A stretch of DNA of 5,366 bases from Halobacteriales archaeon QS_9_70_65 (lineage in GTDB: Archaea; Halobacteriota; Halobacteria; Halobacteriales; Haloarculaceae), in the NCBI GenBank assembly GCA_003023535.1, contig PXSC01000189.1, positions 1 through 5,366 of the forward strand, read 5' to 3'. Position 1 is the stretch's first letter. Each line of letters begins with the position of its first letter. A program made the translations under genes and the position numbers. This document shows, piece by piece, positions 1-4,673 of the stretch. The notes below the pieces were generated by a model. It did not search any database and was not told the origin of the DNA. It worked only from the letters and a program-made list of their open reading frames with translations.

Positions 1-37
1 GGGCGTCGAACGGCTCGCCGACACCGGTTACCTGTAA
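1..37 (+). CDS. 3' end of an unidentified gene (partial)
   Basis: Reading from base 2 gives the tail GVERLADTGYL followed by a TAA stop at 35-37. Codon choice matches the other genes here, so this is probably the true C-terminus of a gene entering from the left. Eleven residues are too few to name a family. No other frame gives a more convincing end. Confidence 0.5.
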   Translation, partial: GVERLADTGYL

Positions 38-243
38 ATCACGGCGCGACCGCCGCCGCCGTCGCCGGGAAAAAAGCGGTCCCTACTGGAGGTAAGTTCG
101 AGTACGGGTCATCGCGGGTCTGGTTCCGCTGGCCGACCGGCCGGGTCCCGGCGGGCCGATAGCGATCGCCGCGACCGTTCACCGGTGCGACCGCACCGAA
201 CGCCGTCGTGCGGTCGACACCGGAGTCCGTACGGCGGTCGGTA
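38..243. other. Intergenic gap between convergent genes
   Basis: I see no gene in these 206 bases. A run of six A at 70-75 reads as T6 on the minus strand and could end transcripts coming from the minus-strand gene at 651-244, since archaeal termination favours T tracts. A small inverted repeat at 183-198 (arms CGGTGC and GCACCG around GACC) lies 45 bases beyond that gene's stop. Neither signal is strong. Confidence 0.4.
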
Positions 244-651
244 TCAGTCCTCGAGCGCGTCGGCGACCCGCTCGATCTCCCGCCGGATGTCGTGGAGTTC
301 GTCGCGGACCTTCCGGACCTCCCGGACGAGTTCCTCGTCGTCCGCCTCGCCGCGGCCGCCGGGACCGCCGCCCATGGCGCCGCCCGGCCCGCCGCCCATC
401 ATGCCGCCCATCATCTGTGCGAACGGGCTGCCGCCGCCCATGCCGCCCGGACCGCCGCCGGGGCCGCCACCGCCCATCATCTCTTCCATTTTCTCCTCGC
501 GGCTTAGCCCCTCGCCCTCTTCGCTTTCGCCCTCCTCGGAGCGCTGCTGGCGGATCTCCTCGACGCGCTCGCGGAAGGACTTCTCATCGCCGCCCTCCTC
601 GCCGTCAGTGGTCTCTGCGCTTTCCTCGGACGCATCCTCATCGTCTGTCAT
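244..651 (-). CDS. Acidic, Gly/Met-rich coiled-coil protein of unknown function
   Basis: The 135-residue product has three zones. Residues 1-58 are very acidic and probably helical. Residues 59-99 are almost entirely Gly, Met and Pro, with repeated GGGPGG and MMGG motifs around a single SPFAQ. Residues 101-135 form a charged helix in which L108, V112, V115, L119, I122, I126, V129 and L133 fall in perfect 4-3 spacing, a textbook heptad coiled coil. There is no signal peptide or membrane segment, so it is probably cytoplasmic and oligomeric. The start is the ATG at 651, preceded by a purine-rich AGAGAGGGT stretch that could act as a weak ribosome binding site. The 38-codon membrane gene ends 50 bases upstream on the same strand and could share a transcript. 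The Gly-Met repeats recall the GGM tail of GroEL-type chaperonins, but only by composition. I do not recognise a named family. Confidence 0.8.
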   Translation of the reverse strand: MTDDEDASEESAETTDGEEGGDEKSFRERVEEIRQQRSEEGESEEGEGLSREEKMEEMMGGGGPGGGPGGMGGGSPFAQMMGGMMGGGPGGAMGGGPGGRGEADDEELVREVRKVRDELHDIRREIERVADALED

Positions 652-676
652 ACCCTCTCTTTTCGGCTCCCGTCGG

Positions 677-681
677 AAAAA
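677..681 (-). terminator. Possible T-tract terminator after the membrane microprotein gene
   Basis: On the minus strand a TTTTT run lies 21 bases after the TGA at 702 and directly follows the palindrome CCTGCAGG. Archaeal RNA polymerase can stop at T tracts without a hairpin. A run of five is short, so read-through into the next gene at 651 is quite possible. Confidence 0.25.
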
Positions 682-701
682 CCTGCAGGTCTCGCGAACG
701 G

Positions 702-818
702 TCAGCGGCGGAGCAGAGCGACCACGTCGACGACGGCGCCGATACCGGTGTAGAGGCCGACGCCGGCGACCACGACGGCGGCCACGACCGCGGCTCCGAG
801 AAGGGCTTCGGGACGCAT
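702..818 (-). CDS. 38-residue single-pass membrane microprotein
   Basis: From the ATG at 818 the product begins MRPEALLGAAVVAAVVVAGV and ends DVVALLRR. Residues 5-32 are almost wholly hydrophobic (Ala, Val, Gly, Leu), enough for one membrane helix. A short basic start and an RR end flank it. A longer in-frame reading from 944 adds 42 residues of polar, non-conserved-looking sequence, so the internal ATG is preferred. A weak TATA-like CTTACC lies about 27 bases upstream of the ATG, which would suit leaderless translation. Such tiny membrane proteins are common in haloarchaea and mostly uncharacterised. It sits directly upstream of the Gly/Met-rich coiled-coil gene. No function can be assigned. 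Confidence 0.6.
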   Translation of the reverse strand: MRPEALLGAAVVAAVVVAGVGLYTGIGAVVDVVALLRR

Positions 819-968
819 GCTACTGACTGGCACGGCATCTGGTAAGCGCTTTTCCCCCTCGTACTGTCGGTCACGGGTCGGTGACCCGACGGTCGCGTGG
901 GAGGGCTCCGTGTGGCCTGTCCCGGACGAATCGTGACCCGTCACGTCGGCGGCCCGCGACCGACGGTA
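819..968. other. Intergenic gap with two small inverted repeats
   Basis: These 150 bases separate the DUF2797 stop from the microprotein start. An inverted repeat at 932-945 (arms CGTGAC and GTCACG) lies about 24 bases past the DUF2797 stop. A second at 874-888 (arms CGGGTC and GACCCG around GGT) lies further on. Neither is followed by a T tract, so a terminator role is only a possibility. The part near 840-848 should hold the microprotein promoter. Confidence 0.35.
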
Positions 969-1736
969 TCAGCCGAACGCGCCGAGGCTGGACTGTAACT
1001 CCCGCGAGGAGGAGCCCTCCTGCAGTTCGTAGCCGACCAGTCGGCGCATGTCCACGGCGTACGTGCCGCCCTCTCGCTCGAGGACCAGCACTCGTCCCTT
1101 GGTGCCGCGGACGGCCCCGGACGCGAGCGTCTCGGCGACCGGCGCCCGCTCGAGGTCGAGGCCGTAGTCGAGGTCGAACCGCTCGGCGACGTCGAAGCCG
1201 GCGAGTAGCCGCTCCCAGGCGGTCTCGTCGACGGCGTGGCCCATCCCCTCGACCTTTCTCTGTATCCGGACCGCGTCGGGCAGCGGCGTCTCGGCGGCCA
1301 ACTCGGCTTCCATCTCCCGGGCGACCCGGCCGTCGGCGACGGTCCGGAGCAGCACCCCGCGGTCGGCGCCCTGCTCGCGGAGTCGCGTCCGGAGCCGGGG
1401 CAGCTTCGTGACGCCCACCTTGAACGTCGCCGGCGCGAACGCCGCCAGGTACACCGCGTGCTCGGTGTGACAGTCCATCTCGGCCTTCAGACACGTTCCG
1501 GTGCACTTCGCACAGACCCACGTCGACCGGTGGCGGTCGCAGTACGGCGCCGTCGGGTTCTCGCAGGCGACGTGGTCCGTGCCGTCGACGGCGCCGGCAC
1601 AGCGCCGCTCGCCGAGCGTGTACGCCAACTCCCGGCCCGGCGGTAGCGACTCCGGCTCGACGGCGCCGTCCCGAGCGACGTACAGCGCCGGCTCGCGGTC
1701 GCCGCCTTCGCCCGTGTCGTAGCCGACCACCTGCAC
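969..1736 (-). CDS. DUF2797 family protein with Cys/His cluster
   Basis: The GTG at 1736 gives 255 residues beginning MQVVGYDTGE, the usual start for this family as I recall it. Upstream in-frame codons to 1871 encode unrelated sequence running through the promoter region. Residues 46-93 carry C46, C58, C66, H69, C75, C78, C82, C89, H90 and H93, including a CxxCxxxC motif, consistent with one or two zinc sites. Then comes HAVYLAAFAP at 93-102 and FKVGVT at 105-110, with basic residues R114, R116 and R118. This layout resembles the GIY-YIG-like core of T5orf172-type proteins. The Glu-rich helix near 141-147 could supply the acidic residue. The biochemical role of DUF2797 is not established, and a nuclease or nucleic-acid-binding role is my inference. 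The gene is divergent from the protease gene, and a CATAAAC box about 27 bases upstream of the GTG would suit a leaderless transcript. The family call is firmer than the start. Confidence 0.8.
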   Translation of the reverse strand: MQVVGYDTGEGGDREPALYVARDGAVEPESLPPGRELAYTLGERRCAGAVDGTDHVACENPTAPYCDRHRSTWVCAKCTGTCLKAEMDCHTEHAVYLAAFAPATFKVGVTKLPRLRTRLREQGADRGVLLRTVADGRVAREMEAELAAETPLPDAVRIQRKVEGMGHAVDETAWERLLAGFDVAERFDLDYGLDLERAPVAETLASGAVRGTKGRVLVLEREGGTYAVDMRRLVGYELQEGSSSRELQSSLGAFG

Positions 1737-1759
1737 GCGATCCCGTAGGCCGGTGGCGG

Positions 1760-1766
1760 GTTTATG
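1760..1766 (-). promoter_or_regulatory. TATA-like box for the DUF2797 gene
   Basis: The minus strand reads CATAAAC here, centred about 27 bases before the GTG at 1736. That is the expected distance from TATA box to transcription start in archaea, so the mRNA would begin at or near the start codon. The stronger box at 1779-1786 would instead give a leader of about 20 bases. Confidence 0.4.
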
Positions 1767-1778
1767 CGTTGCTCTCGG

Positions 1779-1786
1779 TTTAAATA
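1779..1786. promoter_or_regulatory. Palindromic TATA-like box in the divergent promoter region
   Basis: TTTAAATA on the plus strand reads TATTTAAA on the minus strand. It sits in an AT-poor region between two genes that point away from each other. On the plus side, initiation about 27 bases on would give the protease mRNA a leader of roughly 38 bases before the ATG at 1847. On the minus side it would serve the DUF2797 gene. TBP binding to such a core can support either direction, with the flanking BRE deciding. No BRE was clear to me. Confidence 0.45.
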
Positions 1787-1846
1787 GCCGGATATGTGCA
1801 GGGAAACAAAGTCGGAAACTACGCTTCGAGGGAACAAAAGACAGAC

Positions 1847-2908
1847 ATGAGGGACGACACCGACATCTCACGTCGAACCGCGCTCGGACTGGTCGGCAGC
1901 GGTCTCGCGGGCGGCGGCCTCGTGGGGACCGTCGTCGGGGCCGAGGAGGGCGACGATTCCGAGCGTGTCCGGGTCAACGCCGGCTACCGCTCCGAGGCCG
2001 GACGGCGGGCGATCGACGACCGCGCAGCGGTCGTCTTCTACGACCACCCGACCGACATCCTGACGGCGCGGATGAGCCGCGCCGCCGTCCGGCGGCTCCG
2101 CTCCCGGCCCGACGTCCGCTTCGTCGAGCGCGACGTCGAGATGGAGGCCATCGATCAGACCACGCCGTACGGGATTCGAAAGGTCGACGCGACGGAGGCC
2201 CACGCCGACGGAGATACCGCCGCGGGCGCCGACGTCGCCGTCATCGATACGGGCATCGACAGCCGCCACCCGGATCTGACGGGCAACCTCGGCGAGGGAC
2301 GGGCGTTCACCGCCGGCGTCGGCACCCCGGCCTGGGACGACGCCAACGGCCACGGCACTCACGTCGCCGGCACGGTCGGCGCCATCGACGACGACGAGGG
2401 CGTCATCGGCGTCGGCCCGGACGTGACGCTGCACGCCGTGAAAGCGTTGAACGCCAGCGGCGCCGGCCTCGTGTCCGACATCGCCGCGGCGATCGAGTGG
2501 ACGGCCGATCGGGGGTACGAGGTCGGGAACCTCTCGCTGGGCGGCGGCAGCACGAGTACGCTCCGGGAGGCCTGTCGGTACGCACAGGAGAAGGGCACGC
2601 TGCTCGTGGCCGCCGCGGGCAACGACGGGCCGTGTTCGGGCTGCGTCACGGCGCCCGCCCGCTACCCCGAGTGCATGGCCGTCTCCGCGACCGACGAGAA
2701 CGACGACCTCGCGTCGTTCTCCTCGACCGGCCCGGAGGTCGAGATCGCGGCGCCGGGCGACGACGTCTACTCGACGTACTACCTGCAGAGCTACGCCACG
2801 CTGTCGGGGACGTCGATGGCGGCGCCGCACGTCGCCGGCGGCGACGAAAGCGGCGCGGGCCGGCTCGACGTCGACGCGGCGCTGGGGGCCCTGAGGCGGC
2901 GCCGCTGA
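1847..2908 (+). CDS. Tat-exported subtilisin-like serine protease (S8), C-terminally shortened
   Basis: The ATG at 1847 gives 353 residues and places a twin-arginine signal at the N-terminus: ISRRTALGLVG at 7-17, then a Gly/Val/Leu-rich stretch to about residue 31. An in-frame start at 1796 would bury this signal, so it is rejected. A GAGGGA at 1828-1833 is a distant ribosome-binding candidate. Residues about 40-102 look like an I9-type propeptide. The catalytic domain shows Asp134 in VIDTGID, His172 in GHGTHVAG, the oxyanion Asn259 in AAAGNDG and Ser323 in SGTSMAAPHVAG. The family hydrolyses peptide bonds; this one would be exported folded and act outside the cell, like halolysins. Right after HVAGG the sequence jumps to DESGAGRLDVDAALGA, which matches the end of a normal subtilase domain, so roughly 35-40 residues of the usual C-terminal helix region are missing in frame. 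Activity is therefore uncertain. A BsuPI inhibitor gene starts 35 bases later. Confidence 0.9.
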   Translation: MRDDTDISRRTALGLVGSGLAGGGLVGTVVGAEEGDDSERVRVNAGYRSEAGRRAIDDRAAVVFYDHPTDILTARMSRAAVRRLRSRPDVRFVERDVEMEAIDQTTPYGIRKVDATEAHADGDTAAGADVAVIDTGIDSRHPDLTGNLGEGRAFTAGVGTPAWDDANGHGTHVAGTVGAIDDDEGVIGVGPDVTLHAVKALNASGAGLVSDIAAAIEWTADRGYEVGNLSLGGGSTSTLREACRYAQEKGTLLVAAAGNDGPCSGCVTAPARYPECMAVSATDENDDLASFSSTGPEVEIAAPGDDVYSTYYLQSYATLSGTSMAAPHVAGGDESGAGRLDVDAALGALRRRR

Positions 2909-2935
2909 GACAGGTCTTTGAGGGAGGCGCGCCAA

Positions 2936-2939
2936 GGAG
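2936..2939 (+). promoter_or_regulatory. Shine-Dalgarno site for the inhibitor gene
   Basis: GGAG ends four bases before the ATG at 2944 and can pair with the CCUCC at the end of 16S rRNA. It supports translation of the inhibitor from a shared protease-inhibitor transcript. A degenerate TATA-like GTCTTTGAGG about 26 bases upstream of the ATG leaves a separate leaderless transcript possible. Confidence 0.4.
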
Positions 2940-2943
2940 TGGC

Positions 2944-3270
2944 ATGCTCGATGCGTCGCTGGAGGTGACGGTCGGAGACGGCGTCGCCTTCAGCTTCACC
3001 GTCGTCAACGGCGGCGACACGCCGGCCGAACTCACCTTCCGGAACGCCTGCCGGGCCGACTTCGCCGTCTACGACGGCGACGCGGAGGTCTGGCGGTACA
3101 GCGACGGCCGGGCGTTCGCACAGGTGCTCACGGAGGCGGAGCTACAGCCCGGCGAGTCGGCGGCCTTCGAGGAGGTCTGGCCCGACCCCACGCCGGGCGA
3201 CTACACCGCCGAGGCGACGCTGCGCGTCGTCGACCACGACCTCTCCGTCCGGACGCCCTTCTCCGTTTGA
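2944..3270 (+). CDS. BsuPI-family intracellular proteinase inhibitor
   Basis: The 108-residue product matches the BsuPI fold family (Bacillus subtilis intracellular proteinase inhibitor) along its whole length. Conserved-looking blocks are FSFTVVNGGDTPAELTF at 16-32, DFAVYDGDAEVWRYSDGRAF at 39-58, and QPGESAAFEEVW plus PGDYTAEATL at 68-93. The corresponding Bacillus blocks, from memory, are a beta-rich 'F...NQSERAIEFQF', 'VVYD...YRYS' and 'ESGE..DFSDVW...PGTYEV'. The Bacillus protein inhibits the major intracellular serine protease. There is no signal peptide or membrane helix, so this protein should stay in the cytoplasm. It lies 35 bases after a subtilisin-like protease on the same strand, which suggests the protease is its target, although BsuPI-like domains also occur without such neighbours. 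The start is the ATG at 2944. The same frame is open far upstream, but that part is the shadow of the protease gene. Confidence 0.85.
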   Translation: MLDASLEVTVGDGVAFSFTVVNGGDTPAELTFRNACRADFAVYDGDAEVWRYSDGRAFAQVLTEAELQPGESAAFEEVWPDPTPGDYTAEATLRVVDHDLSVRTPFSV

Positions 3271-3285
3271 ACCGTGGCGCATACG

Positions 3286-3301
3286 CCCCCGCCGGCGGGG
3301 G
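3286..3301. terminator. GC palindrome between convergent genes, possible bidirectional terminator
   Basis: The perfect 16-base palindrome CCCCCGCCGGCGGGGG lies 15 bases after the inhibitor stop and 40 bases after the epimerase stop on the other strand. It could fold on either transcript as a 6-bp stem with a CCGG loop. No T tract follows on either side, so this is a structural candidate, not a classical terminator. Confidence 0.35.
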
Positions 3302-3341
3302 TCGCGACGACCTCGGACCACCGACGGGGCGCCGCCGGCCG

Positions 3342-4277
3342 CTACCCGAGGTCCGCCTCGAGCAGCTCGCGGGTCGCCCGCCGGACCGCCTCGTCGGAGG
3401 AGTCCTCGGGCTCGAACCCGAGTCCGGCTAGCTTCTCGACGGAGAGCCGCATCCGCGGGACGTCGCCGGTCCAGCCGCGGTCGCCGCCGGTGAACGTGTA
3501 GTCGGGATCGAGGTCCATCTCGTCGGCGACGATGTCGGCGATGGTCCGGACGGACGTCGTCGTCCGGGTGCCGAGGTTGTACGTGTTGGCCGGCGCGTCG
3601 GCGTGCTCGACGACGTGGCACATCGCCTCGACGCACTCGGAGACGTGCATGTAGGACTTCTCCTGACGGCCGTCGCCGAGAATCTCCAGCTCGGCGGGGT
3701 CCTCGCGGAGCTTGTGGACGAAGTCGGGAACGACGGCGCCGCGCTGGAGCCGCGGTCCGACGATGTTGGCGAAGCGGAACGCCCAGACGGAGAAGTCGCG
3801 ACTGTGGGCGTACACCGACAGCAGCGACTCCTCGGCGAGCTTGGCGGCGCCGTAGGCGCTGATCGGCTCCAGCGGGGCGTAGTCCTCCGGCGTGGGCCGC
3901 GGCGCCTCGCCGTAGACGGTCGACGAGGAGGTGAAGGCGACGTTGCGGCAGCCGACCGCGGCCATCCGTTCGACGACGTTGGCCGTTATCGCGGTGTTCA
4001 GCCGGAACTGTTCGTCGGGGTCGTCGGCGTCGACGGCCTTGTCGGCCGCGAGGTGGAACACGACGTCCGTCCGCTCGTCGACGGCCTCGGCGACGACCGC
4101 GGGGTCCTGCAGGTCGCCGGCGACGACCTCGGCGCCGTCCGGTACCCACGCCCGGCGGCCGTTACCGAACCGGTCGGCGACGACGACCTCGTTGTCGGCG
4201 ACCAGTTCGTCGGCCAGATGCGAGCCGACGAAGCCGGCGCCGCCCGTGATACAGACGCGCTTCTCGGACAGTTCCAT
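3342..4277 (-). CDS. NAD-dependent nucleotide-sugar epimerase/dehydratase (extended SDR)
   Basis: The 311-residue protein has the full extended short-chain dehydrogenase layout. The nucleotide-binding motif TGGAGFVGSHL is at 11-21, with D35 and R36 after the second strand, D35 favouring NAD over NADP. GDLQDP at 54-59 should contact adenine. HLAA is at 75-78. The catalytic set is TSSSTVYG at 116-123 plus Y142 and K146 in AYGAAK. RFANIVGPR at 168-176 and the later GDVPRMRLSVEKLAGLGFEP stretch are typical of the sugar-nucleotide binding half. Family members epimerise or dehydrate UDP- or dTDP-sugars, supplying precursors for S-layer glycosylation or polysaccharides. UDP-glucose 4-epimerase is the nearest guess, but substrate cannot be read from sequence alone. 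The start is the ATG at 4277; a GTG codon directly before it is the alternative. A small inverted repeat at 4280-4292 lies immediately upstream. It diverges from trm56 across the hairpin array and is not an obvious operon partner of any gene here. Confidence 0.9.
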   Translation of the reverse strand: MELSEKRVCITGGAGFVGSHLADELVADNEVVVADRFGNGRRAWVPDGAEVVAGDLQDPAVVAEAVDERTDVVFHLAADKAVDADDPDEQFRLNTAITANVVERMAAVGCRNVAFTSSSTVYGEAPRPTPEDYAPLEPISAYGAAKLAEESLLSVYAHSRDFSVWAFRFANIVGPRLQRGAVVPDFVHKLREDPAELEILGDGRQEKSYMHVSECVEAMCHVVEHADAPANTYNLGTRTTTSVRTIADIVADEMDLDPDYTFTGGDRGWTGDVPRMRLSVEKLAGLGFEPEDSSDEAVRRATRELLEADLG

Positions 4278-4438
4278 CACCCGCTCTGCGGGCGGCCCGT
4301 GCTTGGTCGTTACGGGTCTACTCGGAGAGGTGTTCAGACAAGTACCATCCAGCGAGCCAGTTTCTGCCGGCCGGTCAGCTGACTCCTGGCGGACTGAAAG
4401 GGCGAGGCGCTCTCGGCGAACCCCGGCGACGCAAGCCG
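4278..4438. other. Left half of the epimerase-trm56 intergenic gap
   Basis: No gene is visible. A 5-bp inverted repeat with a three-base loop (arms CCCGC and GCGGG, 4280-4292) abuts the epimerase start. Two small palindromes, CCGGCCGG (4367-4374) and TCAGCTGA (4375-4382), sit side by side. From about 4391 the sequence GACTGAAAGGGCGAGGCGC begins what looks like the left flank of the hairpin element. I have an unverified memory of CTGAAAGGGCGAGG as a recurring haloarchaeal intergenic string. The epimerase promoter must lie between 4280 and about 4320, but no good TATA box is evident. Confidence 0.4.
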
Positions 4439-4631
4439 CGAGGGACCGGAGGTCCCTCGGCCCGCTCGCGCGGCACCGCCGCGCGAGGACACTGCAGGGC
4501 GCAACGCGCCCGAAGCGCGTGGTTCGAAAGACGCGACGCGTCTTTCGTCAGTGCGGGAAATCTTCGATTTCCCGCTTGCGGCCAGAATCCGACGGATTCT
4601 GGCAACATCACGAGAGAGCTCCGCTCTCTCG
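4439..4631. repeat. Tandem array of seven triloop inverted repeats
   Basis: Seven perfect inverted repeats follow one another, each with a three-base centre. Positions and left arms are: 4439-4459 CGAGGGACC (loop GGA); 4465-4487 CTCGCGCGGC (ACC); 4497-4511 GGGCGC (AAC); 4525-4547 CGAAAGACGC (GAC); 4553-4575 GCGGGAAATC (TTC); 4581-4603 GCCAGAATCC (GAC); 4611-4631 CGAGAGAGC (TCC). Right arms are exact reverse complements. Loop centres fall at 4449, 4476, 4504, 4536, 4564, 4592 and 4621, so steps are 27, 28, 32, 28, 28 and 29 bases, and three of the six linkers are exactly 5 bases. Arm sequences differ from unit to unit, so geometry rather than sequence is repeated. As RNA it would be a string of stable hairpins; as DNA, a row of potential cruciforms. 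The array lies between divergent genes and reaches the truncated 5' end of trm56. Function is unknown. Confidence 0.9.
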
Positions 4632-4667
4632 AACGACAGCGAGCCGCGGGCAGCGAGGCGACTCCAC
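4632..4667. repeat. Right flank of the hairpin element up to the trm56 junction
   Basis: After the last hairpin comes GAACGACAGCGAGCCGCGGG, with further CAGCGAGG-like sequence to about 4656, then a short CGACTCCAC run into GAGCGG and the trm56 ATG at 4674. It contains CAGCGAG twice and does not encode the expected aTrm56 N-terminus. I read it as part of the same repeat element, ending near 4667. The exact border cannot be fixed without a genome lacking the element. Confidence 0.4.
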
Positions 4668-4673
4668 GAGCGG

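Noticed and set aside
83..112. Nine-codon minus-strand open frame in the left intergenic gap
   Set aside because: Too short to distinguish from chance, with no promoter or ribosome binding site.
1796..1846. Upstream start at 1796 for the protease, adding 17 residues
   Set aside because: It would place extra polar residues before the twin-arginine signal and would start before or near the likely transcription start.
1868..2935. 355-codon minus-strand open frame opposite the protease
   Set aside because: Antisense shadow due to high GC. It has no recognisable motifs, while the plus strand shows a complete set of subtilase motifs.
2837..2944. Frameshift joining the protease to the inhibitor as one broken gene
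   Set aside because: The protease ends with its own domain-final motif, and the inhibitor starts with its own ATG and GGAG site at the family's normal N-terminus. The two are separate genes.
1753..3270. Long 505-codon plus-strand open frame covering the protease region and the inhibitor
   Set aside because: Its first part is an Arg/Gly-rich shadow of the protease gene in another frame. Only the end from 2944 reads as a real protein, the BsuPI family.
3142..4149. 335-codon minus-strand open frame in the epimerase region
   Set aside because: An Arg-rich out-of-frame shadow of the epimerase, which carries all SDR motifs in the chosen frame.
4439..4631. CRISPR array suggested by the regular ~28-base spacing
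   Set aside because: There is no conserved direct repeat. Each unit has a different sequence, linkers are only 5-13 bases, and no cas gene is present.
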